Source: Balaenoptera acutorostrata
Lineage: Eukaryota > Chordata > Mammalia > Artiodactyla > Balaenopteridae
Direction of reading: 5' to 3'
DNA: 64,000 bases
Assembly: GCF_949987535.1 (NCBI RefSeq)
Contig: NC_080080.1
Coordinates: forward strand, 64,261,006-64,325,005
Position 1 is the first letter of the stretch. Every line of letters begins with the position of its first letter. The position numbers and the translations under genes were made by a program. Below the pieces are notes generated by a model, which was not told the DNA's origin, searched no databases, and was given only the letters and a program-made list of their open reading frames with translations. Shown here piece by piece: positions 34,567 through 46,523 of the stretch.

Positions 34567-36396
34567 GGCCAGAGAGGACCACGAAGGGCAGGTGGTGGCC
34601 TCAAGCCAAGGTTAAGTTGTGATGAGTTCAATGCTGACATCTTGAGGCTGAAGAGACAATAGGACAGCTAGCTTGTTGCCTTGCCCACTCCACCCTCATT
34701 CAAAGGGTTGCCTCTGTAATGCGTGGTCCTCTCAGCGGCCCTGAGAGATGCAGAGTTACCATCTGGTGGGCTGGCACCCCTGTACCCCAGACTCCCCAAA
34801 CTCCCAAGTCTCAAAAAGCTGCCCTGTGTCTTGTTGTAAAAAAAAATTTTTTAAATCATACTTGAAATTTTCTTGCTTCATTTGACCTTCGCGATCACAC
34901 TGAACTGTAGACAAATCAGGTATTTTTTAAGGATCCTCAGGTTCAGACATGTGAGCTGGTAAGAGGGGGTACCAGGAGGGCAAGCCAAGCTATCCAATGC
35001 CTCACCGAATTCTTTGTACCACCTCCCTGCCTCCTACCATACTCACCGTCTCCTACTAGGAAGCATAAAAGGAATTCTGTAAACATTCCCTGAATGGATG
35101 ATACAACAAAGGGATAATGAGGAGCTATGTGTTCCCATTTTCTACACATTCTGCCTCCCTTCTATTGTGAATGAAACTCCCAGCAAACACAGCTGAAATA
35201 ACCAACTCATTTTTGTCCTGTCACGCCAGTTTATGTTGCCGCAAGCCAAAGCAGTAACGACCCGGGTCAACGCACCCAGGACACTCCTAGGGGAAAAAGA
35301 TTCTCGATAAGGGAAGGTTGCATAAAACAATCTGAAAGAACAAAGGAAAAAAACCCACAGAGCGAAAAGACCACAAAATTAACGTACCCCATCTTCACTT
35401 GGTGGACACTGCCAGTCTCTCCCTGCTGCTGACCTATGAAAATGTGTAAATGTGATTTTAGAGCAGGAAGGTCATGAAACCGTTTGGTCAGCTCAGGCAG
35501 ACATCAGACTCATCAAGCCTGAAAGGTTGGAACATGAAAGCAGTAGAGAAAGCAAATTCTGGGAGGTCTGAGGAAGCAAAAGAGAAAGATGGAGAGAGAG
35601 AGAAAACTGACTCAACAACGACACCAATGATGACAAATAGTGACATGGCATGTCCTTGTTAATATGTGTGTCCAAACTCAGTCAACAAAAACCCCTCAGA
35701 TCAAACAGAATTCCCCTTAAGATTCCTTTCACTAGTTTACATTATTATTGTTTATAACAGATTCATTAATCAGGTGAATTAATCAGGTGGTCCGGGCCCT
35801 CTTTTGTCAAAACATCCTTGATTACTTAGAAGATTAGCAACAGGCTGGGTCTCCATGATTGGACTGCTGGTCACTCAAGCACTTGTTTATGATGCTTCTC
35901 GTTTCAACGTGGCATGACAGCCTTCCCAAACCAGACCTTCCCGTTATCTAATCCATTCCCATTACAGATTTTAATCTACATTTAGGAACACTGAGGGGCA
36001 AAAACTTTTAAAGTGAAGTTAAAGACACCTGCAAAATTTGACAGGGAGAAGTGTATGGAATGTTCAGAGCCTTGGTTTGAGTTCTAGGAAATGTCTCTTG
36101 TCTTTCTGGTCTTACTGAAGGGAATATTAATCTTTGCATTCATCCCCACAAAGTGGTCAGTTGGGTGGATCATGCTACTTGATGTTCTTCTCCAAAACCT
36201 CAAATCAACACCTTATGCATCTGTGGAAATAGAAAAGTCTCATGCGTCCAAGACCTATAAGACACAAAGAAGTCTAAAGCAAACAGGTGAGGAATAAGAA
36301 AATTACCACAGAATGCCAAGAGAAAAATCAATATATGCTTTTTTTTTTTTTTTTTTGGTGGAGGGCAGCAATCTGTGCTTATGAGAAATCTTAAAA
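34567..36396. other. No recognisable gene or named repeat
   Basis: Includes a short 13-bp direct repeat 'attaatcaggtg' near 35765-35789 and a T-run near 36341. Nothing coding is convincing. Confidence 0.45.
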
Positions 36397-36625
36397 CAGT
36401 GCTTCTCTACTAATATTACCACCTCCAGGGGACACTTTGGACATCTGCGGGGGTTATTTTATTGTCTCAATGGTGAGAGGATGCCAAAGGCATCTAGTGG
36501 GTGCAGACCAGAGATGGCACATGTCCTCGAGTAAGCGGGCTGCTGCCACGGGGCAAGGAACTCTTCCACATCCTATGTGATGTTGAGGCTCTCGCCCCAC
36601 AGTCATGTAGGTGAACACCCTATTT
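36397..36625 (+). mobile_element. hAT-Charlie-type MITE remnant
   Basis: 'acagtgcttctctactaat', 'ccaggggacactttggac', 'aggcatctagtgggtgcaga' and 'ggctctcgccccacagtcat' follow a common short mammalian hAT family that starts 'cagtggttctcaac'. Family name uncertain; the right end is lost. Confidence 0.65.
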
Positions 36626-39057
36626 ATAATTGTCTAAACCCTTTGTATGTGTTTTAGATTTAAACTCAATTTCTGCAGTATTTTAATGTATTTTGGGGAT
36701 TTGGGGAGGATTGCTACTGTGGCATACGTTGAGGACATTTTGCACTATTTTCTTCCAAATTTTACCAAGAGTTGTTCACTATTTTCAAAAATCACGTTAC
36801 TAACAAAATGCCACTGAATGTGAGCCATCAGTGTCAGCAAGCCCCCTCTGCTGTATCTGTCCCATCACCACATCCGATTCCCTCAATGCGTCCTCTCGTG
36901 TAGAAGTGCCAACGCATCCACATACTGAAATACACATCATTTTTACTATAAATCACTATTCCTTCATTTCTCCTTTATATTACAGTTGTGTCCATCGGTT
37001 ATATCATCTATAAAATACACTGTAGGATAGTAAAGTGAGTGTCGCAGATAATCTGTTATAAAAACAGTTTTGATATTCTATCTCCATCATTTCTTCTACA
37101 TTTATTAACGGCATGATGGATTTAGGAAATTATCCATGGACGCTAACATGTATGGGTGAAAATTTCACATGGAACAGGATATTTATGCAGTCGTGAAGCA
37201 TCTCCTCACAAACTGTTTAACTGCAAAGAGAAAAACAGTACTTTACAGTGGCGAAGCCTGGCAAACACTACCTTAATCAAATGATCAAGGTTTAGAAAAT
37301 TATTAAATATTTATGTGTGTGTATCTATATATAGAGAGAGAGAAAAAAAAATGTCAAGCGAGAAGGAGAAGGAGGGGGAGTAAGAAGAGGAGGAGGGGGA
37401 GGAAAGCGAGGGGAGGAAGCTGAAATGAAATGTAAGAACTGAAGTAACAATTTTTAAATCATTATCTGACTGCTTCATGTGTAAGTCTTTGGGGAATTCA
37501 TGTTATATAAACAATTAGTATTAATTTTCTATTTCATAGGTGTAGATAGACTCATGGAAATATCTAAGAAGAGAACAGTGGAAGAAACTGATGTGAAAGA
37601 AGAAACAGGACAAATTGAATGGGAGTCATAATTTTTAAAGTTTAATGTAACTTTATCCTGGTTTACAAAGCTTCTATGAAAGCAGTGTGAGATTTGAATA
37701 CAAGAGAAACCGATAGAATTTTTATACCAAACAAACAAAAGCAAATCTAACACCTCACTCTAACCCTGTTTAGTCCAACATACGGATTCTCGCAGCAGTT
37801 GCTGACCGCAGCTTTGCATATGTCCCCAGACTGCAGGGCACAGAGTTTTCTCTGAGCAGCCAAATAACAGAGGATACTCTGTCACCACAATCATATGCTC
37901 CCAAGTACAAAATGTTAAGTAAATGATTAACCTACCAAAGCATTTTTTGGAAAGATAGGCAGACTTCAAGGATTTCAAAATCTTTCAGGAAACCCCTGAA
38001 CTTGCCCACATCCTGGGAAGAGGGGTACGAGGAGGGGCATTTCCCTTTGCAGGAGCCCAGGAACCATTACACAGCCCAGCTATCCATCCCAGCCAGGAGG
38101 GTCGGATCCCAGCGCAGCCCAGCACGCAGCAAAGGGTTTTCTCCTTCGCAAGCAGTTGTCTTTTTCCTGGCAAACAAGCCAGGTGCCAGAAATTTTACCC
38201 AGACTGGGAGGGAAAGAAAGGAGAGGAAGCAGAAGACGGAGGGGGGATGAAGAAAGAAAATAGAATCACTAGGAAAAAAATGAAAGCTGAGGTCAAGATG
38301 GTTACAATTTGAAACAATTTCAGAAAAGTTACATATTTTTTTCAAAAGCACTGAAAGCCACTCAAAGCTCTGAAAAGGCACAAGCCCCGCAGGGAGATGT
38401 TTTCCCCCAGCCCTGAGGCCTCTCACCCAACCGTAGAAAAACAGAAAAGAGATCTCAAACTCAGAAGTTACAAAAGTAGGCATGCTTGTATGAGTGCTAT
38501 TGCTGGTTGGGTTTCATTTCTTTGCCTAAAGAAACTGTTACTTGCAAGTTACCACCACCCCCAGGGACGCCTTGCCAGTGTGCTTCCCAGGGCTTACATC
38601 ATCTTGTGCTTTCCTTACACCTGTTTCCATTTCTCACAAATTCCTCTCCCTTTCACCTGAACAATGGAGGTACCTTTCCCAAGTTCCTTAATTAAATCTT
38701 ATTTTATCTTGCAACTATCAGGAAAAAACAAAGTCATTCGGGGTCATCTCCTCAAGGTTGAGAAGCCTGAGCCACCCACCTGCTTCTGCTTGTCAAAATT
38801 AAATCTGCCAAGTGCTGAGTTGCTTGAAAATGTCCTGTTAAGTCATTTAAAGACATAGCTCTTCATAGATCTAGCAAAGCAGAACCTTAATTTGAGACTT
38901 ACCCCTTGCCACAATCACAGAACCTTTCCACCAAATGTTTTCTTTATAAAGTAAGCTCCCATCTGAAAACATTATTACCCATGTTTCATCTTCGTATTGC
39001 TTATTTCCTTAGCAAGATAAAGCATTCTTTCACCTAATGAACCATGAAATCTTCCTC
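36626..39057. other. No recognisable gene; includes purine tract
   Basis: About 2.4 kb with no named transposon. A strong purine-rich tract lies at 37334-37427. A somewhat GC-richer part at 38000-38250 has open frames on both strands but no recognisable protein. Confidence 0.45.
37334..37427 (+). repeat. Polypurine (GA-rich) tract
   Basis: (GA)n, an A-run, then GGA/GGGA-rich sequence with very few pyrimidines, e.g. 'gaaggagaaggagggggag'. Low-complexity and capable of triplex or slippage behaviour in principle. Confidence 0.9.
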
Positions 39058-39073
39058 AACAGTAAAGGATGTT

Positions 39074-39430
39074 GGGACTTCCCTGGTGGCACAATGGTTA
39101 AGAATCCACCTGCTCATGCAGGGGACACGGGTTCGAGCCCTGGTCCGGGAAGATCCCACATGCCGCGGAGCAACTAAGCCTGTGGGCCACAACTACTTAG
39201 CCTGCGCTCTAGAGCCCGCCAGCCACAACTACTGAGCCCAAGTGCTGCAACTACTGAAGCCCGCGCGCCTAGAGCCCAGGCTCCACAACAAGGGAAGCCA
39301 TCACAATGAGAAGCCCGCGCACCAAAACGAAGAGCAGCCCCCGCTCGCCACAACTAGAGAAAGCCCGTTCGCAGCAGCAAAGACCCAACGCAGCCAAAAA
39401 TTTAAAAAGTAAAAAATAATTTTTTTAAAT
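39074..39430 (+). mobile_element. CHR-type tRNA SINE at an L1 target site
   Basis: Full-length SINE with a perfect 16-bp target duplication 'aacagtaaaggatgtt' at 39058-39073 and 39431-39446. The right duplication coincides with the target duplication of the neighbouring antisense L1, so the two insertions used almost the same site. Confidence 0.97.
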
Positions 39431-39956
39431 AACAGTAAAGGATGTTTTTTAAGGAATAATTGGCATAACATTATCTAGTTTCAGTTGTACAACATAATGA
39501 TTCAGTATTTGTATATATTACAAAAAGAGCACCACAGTTAAGTCCAGTTAACACCCATCACCATACATAGTTACAAAATTGTTTTCTTGTGATGAGGATT
39601 TTCAAGCTTCACTCTCCTAACTAATCTCAAACATGCAATACAGTGTTGTCAACTACAGTCATCATGCTGTATATTACATCCCTGTGACTTAATATATTTT
39701 ATAACTGGAAGTTTGTACCTTTCACCCCTTTCGCCGAGCCCCACCTACAAACCACCTGACTCCCCACCTCAGGCAATCCCAATCTGTTCTCTATATCCAT
39801 GAGATGAGGTGTATGTTGGGTTTTTTTAATTGTTTTTTTAGATTCCACATATACATGAGATCATAAGGTATTCTCTTTTTCTGTCTGCCTTATGTAACTT
39901 AGCATAATGCCCTTAAGGTCCATCCATGCTGTTGCAAATAACTAGATTTCACTCTT

Positions 39957-40010
39957 TTTTCTGGGCTGAAAAGCCCGGAATCCTAACCACTAGGCCACCA
40001 GGGAACTCCC
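39957..40010 (-). mobile_element. CHR-type SINE head fragment inside L1
   Basis: On minus, 'gggagttccctggtggcc' followed by the A-box-like 'tggcctagtggttagg', then only a few tens of bases. It sits between L1 text ending 'gatttcactctttttt' and resuming 'ttctatatcttggc', and replaces some L1 sequence. Confidence 0.8.
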
Positions 40011-40019
40011 TGTAGGTCA

Positions 40020-42554
40020 TTTCTATATCTTGGCTATTGTAAATAATGCTACAATGAATACAGGGGTGCACATATCTTTCCCAATTAGTGTTTTCATTTT
40101 CTTCGGGTGAATACCTAGAAGTGGTATTGCTATCATATAGTAGTTCTATTTTTAATTTTTTTAATGAACTTCCAATATTTTCCATAATGGCTGCACCAAT
40201 TTACATTCCTACCAGCAGTGCACAAGTGTTCCCTTTTCTCCACATTCTCACCAACACTTGTAATTTTTGTCTTTTTCATAACAGCCATTCTAATAGGTAT
40301 GAGGTGAAATATTGTGATTTTGATTTGCATTTCCCTGATGCTTAGTGATGTTGAGCATCTTTTCATGTACCTGTTGGCCATCTGTATGTCTTTTTTGCGG
40401 AAAATATCTATTTATATCTCTGCCCATTTTTTAATCAAATTTTGTTTTTTGCAATTAGGTTGCATGAGTTCTTTATATATGTTGATTATTAACCCTTTAT
40501 CTGATGTATGATTTGCAAATATTTTCTCCCATTCCCTATGTTGCCTTTTCTTTTGTTGATGGTTTCCGTTGATGTGCAGAAGTTTTTTTAGTTTGATGCA
40601 GTCCCACTTATTTTTGTTGCCTTTGTTTTTGGTGTGAAATCCAAAAAGTCATCACCAAAACCAATGTCAAGGAGCTTACCACTTATGTTTTATTCTAGGA
40701 ATTTTATGATTTAAGGTTTCATGTCCACGTCTTTAATCCATTTTGAATTTATTTTTGTGTATGGTGTAAGATAGTGGTCCAGTTTCATTCTTTTGCATGT
40801 AGCTGTCCAATTTTTCTAACACCATTTATTGAAGAGACTATCCTTTCCCCATAGTATTTTCTTGGCTCCTTTGTTGTAAATTAACTGATCATATATGCGT
40901 GGGTATATTTCTGGGTTCCCTATTCTGTTCCATTGATCTGAGTGTCTGGTTTTTTATTTGTTTGTTTGTTTTTGCCAGTACCACGTAATATAGCTTGAAA
41001 TCAGGAAGCATGATGCCTCCACCTTTGTTTTCTCAAGACTGTTTTGGCTATTTGGGGTCTTTGTGGGTCCATACAACTTTTAGGATTATTTGTTCTATTT
41101 CTGTGAAAAACACCTTTGTAAGTTTGATAGAGATTGCATTGAATCTGTAGATTGCTTTGGGTAGCATGGACATTTTAACAATATTTATTCTTCCAATCCA
41201 TAAGAATAGAATATGTTTCCATTGATGTGTATCTCCTTCAGTTTCTTTCATCGATGTCTTATAGTTCTCAGTGTACAGATCTTTCACCTCCTTGGTTAAA
41301 TTTATACCTGGATATCTTATTCTTTTTGATGCAGTTGTAAATTGGATTGTGTTCTGAATTTGTCTGACAGTTTATTATTAGCATATAGAAACCCAACAGA
41401 TTTTTGCATGTTGGCCTTGTATCCTGAAAATTTACTCAATTTGTTTATTAGTTCTAACAGTTTTTTTGGTGGAATCTTTTGAGTTTTTTATATATAATAT
41501 CATGTCATATGCAAATAGTGACAGTTTTACTTCTTCCTTTTGAATTTGGATTCCTTTTATTTCTTCTTCTTGCCTGATTGCTCTGGCTAGGGCTTCTAAT
41601 ACAATACTGAATAAAAGTGGTGAGACTGGGCATCTTTGTATTGTTCCTTAGAGGGAAAAGTTTCAGTTTTTCACCACTGAGTATGATGTTAGCTGTGGGC
41701 TTATCATATACAGCCTTTATTATGTTGGGGTACCTTCCCTCTATACTCACTTTGTTGAGAGTTTTTATCATAAATGGATGTTGAATTTTGTCAAAAGCTT
41801 TTTCTGCATCTATAGAGATAATAATACGATTTCTATCTTTCATTTTGTTAATGTGGTATATCACATCGACTGATTTGCAGATGTTGAACCATCCTTGTAT
41901 CCCTGGGATAAGTCCCACTTAATGGTGGTGTATGATCCTTTTAATGTACTGTTGAATTCAGTTTGCAAATTTTGTGTTGAAGATTTTTGAAGCTATGTTC
42001 ATCAGGACATTAGACTGTAGTAGTCTTTTCTTATGGCATCTTTGTCTGTTCTTGGTATCGGGGTGATGCTGGCCTCATAAAATTGGTTTTGAAGCATTCC
42101 CTCCTCTTTTATATTTTACATATTTTGAATGTTTGGTAGAATTCACCAGTGAAACCATCTGGTTCTGGACTTTTGTTTGTTGAGACATTTTGACTACTGA
42201 TTCAATCTCCTTACTAGTCATCAGTCTATTCTGATTTTCTGCTTCTTCATGATTCGGTCATGGTAGGTTGTATGTTTTTAGAAATTTATCAATTTTTTCT
42301 ACGTTGTCAAATGTGTTGGTGCATGATTGTTCACAGCATTCTCTTATGATTGCTTATATTTCTGTAGTATCTGGTGTAACATTTCCTCTTTCATTTCTGA
42401 TTTTATGTGTGTTCTCTTTTTTCCTTGGTGAGTCTAGCTGAAAGTTTGCTAATTTTATCTTTTCAAAGAATCAACTCTTAGTTTTATTAATCCTTTCTAC
42501 TGTCTTTTTAGTCTGTTTCATTTATTTTTGCTCTGATCTTTGTTATTTCCTTCC
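40020..42554 (-). pseudogene. L1 ORF2 remnant (reverse transcriptase part)
   Basis: Frames on minus include '[14 protein letters not shown]' (RT catalytic motif A region, near 41760-41820), '[11 protein letters not shown]'-like text rendered here as '[20 protein letters not shown]' (near 41150-41210) and the ORF2 C-terminal '[15 protein letters not shown]'. The FADD box reads F-A-Y-D (complement of 41504-41515), so one catalytic aspartate is lost. Several frameshifts and stops, no endonuclease domain. Dead copy. Confidence 0.9.
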
Positions 42555-42874
42555 CACAGTAAAAGATATTTTAAAGTTAACAGATTACTTGCAACTACAG
42601 TGCCTTATAACAGGTTTCTATCCTTCCTTCCTCAGCAAGCATGTGGGATTACCAGAATTAGCATTTTAATAGTTTCAGGTCCAAGCACTAGGCTGTCAAT
42701 CTCTACATCACATCACTGACACAATCATTCATTTTCCTCTTTCGTTGAGAGCTGCTGACTTGTGTCTTCTCTGGGCATCACCATCTAATCCACTTGCCTT
42801 AAAAACCCACACCCCTGTCAGATAATCTAGGATATATTACCCTACAACCTAAGCCCTGAATAAATGCCATTGTA

Positions 42875-43204
42875 GGGGCTTCCCTGGTGGCGCAGTAGTT
42901 GAGAATCTGCCTGCCAATGCAGGGGACATGGGTTCGAGCCCTGGTCTGGGAAGATCCCACATGCCACGGAGCAACTGGGCCCTTGAGCCACAACTGCTGA
43001 CCCTGCGCGTCTGGAGCCTGTGCTCCGCAACAAGAGAGGCCGCGATAGTGAGAGGCCTGTGCACCGCGATGAAGGGTGGCCCCCGCTTGCCGCAACTAGA
43101 GAAAGCCCTCATGCAGAAACTAAGACCCAACACAGCCAAAAATAAAAATAAATTAATTTTTTTAAAAAAGGAGAAACAATTTAATAAATAAATAAATAAA
43201 TAAA
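42875..43204 (+). mobile_element. CHR-type tRNA SINE, young
   Basis: Perfect 14-bp target duplication 'taaatgccattgta' at 42861-42874 and 43205-43218. A-box 'gtggcgcagtag', B-box 'ggttcgagccc'. The tail is compound: A-rich, then 'ggagaaacaattt', then (taaa)n. Confidence 0.98.
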
Positions 43205-43218
43205 TAAATGCCATTGTA

Positions 43219-43714
43219 AATTGCGCCCTTAACAGACTGTGATTGCTAAGATTTTTTTTATCACATTCTTCAAAATGACTTCCAAAGAATCATTTTATGA
43301 AATGAGTTTAACATTATCTACAAAGTTCTTATTGTGTTTATGGAAACTGTGTACTTGTTCTAATTGTCCATTCTGTCAGGTGAACTCAGTTTGGTTAGTT
43401 TCTGCAAAAGCAGAAGCTTTGCAGGTTTCCGGCTCACTGTGGCCCTTTGTTCTGTACACATAGCATCTCAGCTCAGTGAGGAGGGGCACAGGCTCCCACT
43501 GTGGGTCCCCTTGATTCAAACCAGATGGATAAGTCATAGTTTCTTCAGGCATCATTTCTTCATATAAAATTAGGGAGTTCATTACATGATCCTTTAACTC
43601 CCTTATGGATCTAAATCCTGCATCTCTGTGACTATGACAATGACTCCACAAGGACAACTTGATAACGGTCAACCAGCTCACACTCTTAGAGGCTTTGCAC
43701 CTTCCAGAGCCTTC
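43219..43714. other. No recognisable feature
   Basis: The minus-strand open frame 43376-43720 has no recognisable domain. No repeat named. Confidence 0.45.
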
Positions 43715-43915
43715 TCTCATAACCTACCTCATAGAATTTTCATAACACCCCCATGAGGCAGGCAGCATTGGCAATTTTTTCCTCATTTTGCTGATACTGA
43801 CCCTGAGCCTCAGAGAGTGACTTGTCCAAGGCATCACGGCCACGAATAAGCAGGATCTTGACTCAAACCCCAAACCAAAGTTTTAAATTCCCAGTCTGGT
43901 GCCCTTTCTACTATA
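43715..43915 (-). mobile_element. MIR SINE
   Basis: 'cataacacccccatgaggca', 'cctcattttgctgatactga', 'cagagagtgacttgtccaag' and 'gggtgccctttctactat'-like end give a clear antisense MIR. Confidence 0.88.
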
Positions 43916-44300
43916 TAATAATGTTCCTCATAAAGTTTCTATAAACCACCACTAAATCAGTTGTACAGAAAACTCTCATTCTCTACTATATGCTTCCATG
44001 TAAATTAATCTAGATAGTATCACATGCAGGTTTCATCATTCTGAGATTTTTTGTCCTGGGCAATTAACATTACAGTATTCCCCTTAGGAAATTTAACAGT
44101 CCAGCACTGACATTTTTGTGGACCATGAAGGCTGCAATACCCAAAGCTCTGTGATGAGCATTTTCTTGGCTCAAAGATCCTCCCCTCCAGAAGCCAGTCT
44201 TGGTGAAACAACAGGATGCACTTAAATAGCCTATACCAGAAGGTGGAAAACCTAGGGAAGAAATACAGTGTCTCTGGGAACTTTACCCTGGGAGTGTCAG
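43916..44300. other. No recognisable feature
   Basis: About 385 bp without a repeat or coding signature. Confidence 0.45.
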
Positions 44301-44314
44301 AAAAGGCATATTAG

Positions 44315-45326
44315 ATCCAACCATCCCACTCCTGGGCATATACCCAGACAAAACCATAATTCAAAAAGATACATGCACCCCTATGTCCATAGCAGCACTA
44401 TTTACAATAGCCAAGACATGAAACAACCTAAATGTCCATCAACAGATGAATGGATAAAGAAGATGTGGTAGGGCTTCCCTGGTGGCGCAGTGGTTGAGAA
44501 TCTGCCTGCTAATGCAGGAGACACGGGTTCGAGCCCTGGTCTGGGAAGATCCCACATGCCACGGAGCAGCTGGGCCCGTGAGCCACAGCTGCTGAGCCTG
44601 CGCGTCTGGAGCCTGTGCCCCGCAACGGGAGGGGCCGCGATAGTGAAAGGCCCGCGCACCGCGATGAAGAGCGGTCCCCGCACCGCGATGAAGAGTGGCC
44701 CCCACTTGCCGCAACTAGAGAAAGCCCTCGCACGAACCGAAGACCCAGCACAGCCAAAAAATAAATAAATAAATAAATAAAATAATAATGATAAGTTTAA
44801 AAAAAAAAAAAAAAAGAAGATGTGGTACATATATACAATAGAATATTACTCAGCCATAAAAATAGAATGAAATAATGCCATTTGCAGTAACATGGAATAC
44901 TAAGTAAAGTTAGTAATACTAAGTGAAGTCAGAAAGAGAAAAACAAATACCATATGATATCACTTATATGTGGAATCTAAAATACGACACAAGTCAACAT
45001 GTCTACAAAAAAAAAAATAAAAACAGACTCACAGATATAGAGAACAGACTTGTTGCCAAGGGGGAGGGGGTGGAGGAGGGAAGGATTGGGAGTTTGGGAT
45101 TAGCAGATGTAAACTATGATATACAGGATGGATAAACAACAAGGTCCTACTGTATAGCACAGGGAACTATATTCAATATCCTGTGATAAACCATAATGGA
45201 AAAGAACATGAAAAAGACTATGAAAAAGAATACATATGTATAATTGAGTCACTCTGTTGTACAGCAGAAATTAATACAACATTGTAAATCAACTATACTT
45301 CAACAAAATTAAAAGAATAAAAGAAA
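44315..45326 (+). mobile_element. 5'-truncated L1 carrying a SINE
   Basis: Starts in late ORF2 ('tgggcatatacccagaca'), is interrupted by the SINE at 44471-44812, and continues to the 3' end 'atactt-caacaaaatt' and an A-rich tail. Perfect 14-bp target duplication 'aaaaggcatattag' at 44301-44314 and 45327-45340. It lies against an antisense MLT1 LTR. Confidence 0.95.
44471..44812 (+). mobile_element. CHR-type tRNA SINE nested in L1
   Basis: Perfect 15-bp target duplication 'aaagaagatgtggta' at 44456-44470 and 44813-44827. Carries a duplicated 'accgcgatgaagagyggyc' type unit in the body and a compound tail of (taaa)n, 'aataatgataagttt' and about 17 A. Little diverged, hence young. Confidence 0.98.
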
Positions 45327-45340
45327 AAAAGGCATATTAG

Positions 45341-45655
45341 CTTCCTGGGCTGCCATAACAAATTACCACAAACTTGGGGACTGAAATTTACTCTCTCACA
45401 GTTCTGGAGGCCAGGAGGCTAAAGTTGGTATCAGCAGGGCTGTGCTCCCCTCCGAAGGCTCTAGAGGAGTATCCTTCCTTGCCTGTTCCAACTCCTGGTG
45501 GCTCCTGACATTCCTTGGTTTGTGGCAGCATCACTCTAATCTCTGCCTCTATCTTCATGGCCTTTTTCCCCTGCGTGATTTCCTTTCAAAACCCTGAACT
45601 AATAACATCTGCAGAGACCCTATTTAACTAATTACATCTGCAAAGACCCTACTAA
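45341..45655 (-). mobile_element. MLT1-type MaLR LTR, antisense
   Basis: 'gggctgccataacaaattac', 'ctcacagttctggaggcca', 'ctctgcctctatcttcatgg' and 'cagagaccctatttaacta' are the antisense MLT1 order. The end is duplicated in part ('acatctgcagagaccct' and 'acatctgcaaagaccct'). Confidence 0.85.
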
Positions 45656-45855
45656 GATTTTGACACCAACAATAGAGAGGAAAGTTATCCTAAGAGGATC
45701 CAGGGGCAAAGATATGGAAGAAGGCAAGTCCTGGACACCTAGGAGAAGAGGAGCACCCAAGGGGAGCTATAAGAAAGTTAAAAGGATGATGTGTCAGTCT
45801 GCTCAGTCTGCTGTAATAAACTGCCATGGACTAGTGGTTTAAACAACAGACATTT

Positions 45856-46182
45856 GGGACTTCCCTGGTGGTGCAGTGGTTAAGAATCCACCTTCCAATG
45901 CAGGGGACATGGGATCAATCCCTGGTCAGGGAACTAGATCCCACATGCATGCCACAACTAAGAGTTCACATGCCACAACTAAGGAGCCCATGAGCCGCAA
46001 CTAAGGAGTACTCGTGCCACAACTAAGGAGCCCATGAGCCACAACTAAGGAGTACTCGTGCCACAACTAAGGAGACTGTGACCGCAACTAAGGAGCCTGC
46101 CTGCCGCAACTAAGACCTGGCATAACCAAAATAAATAATAAAATTAAAAAAATTTTTTAATTGTAAAAAAAAAAAAAAACAA
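45856..46182 (+). mobile_element. CHR-type tRNA SINE with amplified body
   Basis: Target duplication 'aacagacattt' at 45845-45855 and 46183-46193. The body is a run of 'gccacaactaaggag' units, including a larger unit ('gcaactaaggagtactcgtg') repeated about 45 bp apart. Tail A-rich. Confidence 0.95.
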
Positions 46183-46284
46183 AACAGACATTTGTTTTCT
46201 CATAGTTCTGAAGGCTAAAAGTCCAAGATTAGCTGCCATCAGGGTTGGTTTCTGGTGAGATTTCTCTTCCTGGTTTATAGACCA

Positions 46285-46296
46285 CCCCCCCCCCCC
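46285..46296 (+). repeat. Poly-C run (12)
   Basis: Twelve consecutive C inside the MLT1 LTR. Confidence 0.9.
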
Positions 46297-46523
46297 ACTG
46301 TGTATCTGATGTGGCCTATCTTCTGTGTGTACACAGAGAGAAAGCTCTCCAGTGTCTCTTCCTCTTCTTATAAGAACATGAGTCCTGTTGGATTAGGGCT
46401 CCACCCCTTATGACTTCATTTAACCTTAATTACCTCCCTGAAGGCCCTATCTCCAAAAACAGATGCATTGAGGGCTAGGGCTTTAATATATGAATTTGGG
46501 AGAACACCATTCAGTCCACAACA

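Larger units (their letters stand above)
39450..42554 (-). mobile_element. 5'-truncated L1, about 3.1 kb, antisense
   Basis: From 39450 (3' UTR, 'gtttcagttgtacaacataatg' type text) through ORF2 to a truncation at 42554. Flanking target-site copies are 'acagtaaaggatgttttttaag' type (39432-39453) and 'acagtaaaagatattttaaag' type (42556-42576), diverged by a few bases. The 3' UTR pattern is of an older L1MA-like type; subfamily is uncertain. A SINE scrap interrupts it at 39957-40010. Confidence 0.93.
45797..46523 (-). mobile_element. Second MLT1-type LTR, split by a SINE
   Basis: 45797-45855 and 46183-46523 are one antisense MLT1: 'gtaataaactgccatggac', 'gttttctcatagttctgaagg', 'gttggattagggctccaccc', ending 'attcagtccacaacag'. 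A SINE sits at 45856-46182. Confidence 0.88.

Noticed and set aside
41505..41918. Reverse-transcriptase gene
   Set aside because: It is the ORF2 remnant of an antisense, 5'-truncated L1 with frameshifts and a changed FADD box.
42875..42970. tRNA gene suggested by A-box and B-box sequences
   Set aside because: These boxes belong to the tRNA-derived head of a SINE with target duplications. The anticodon arm and acceptor pairing of a real tRNA are not present.
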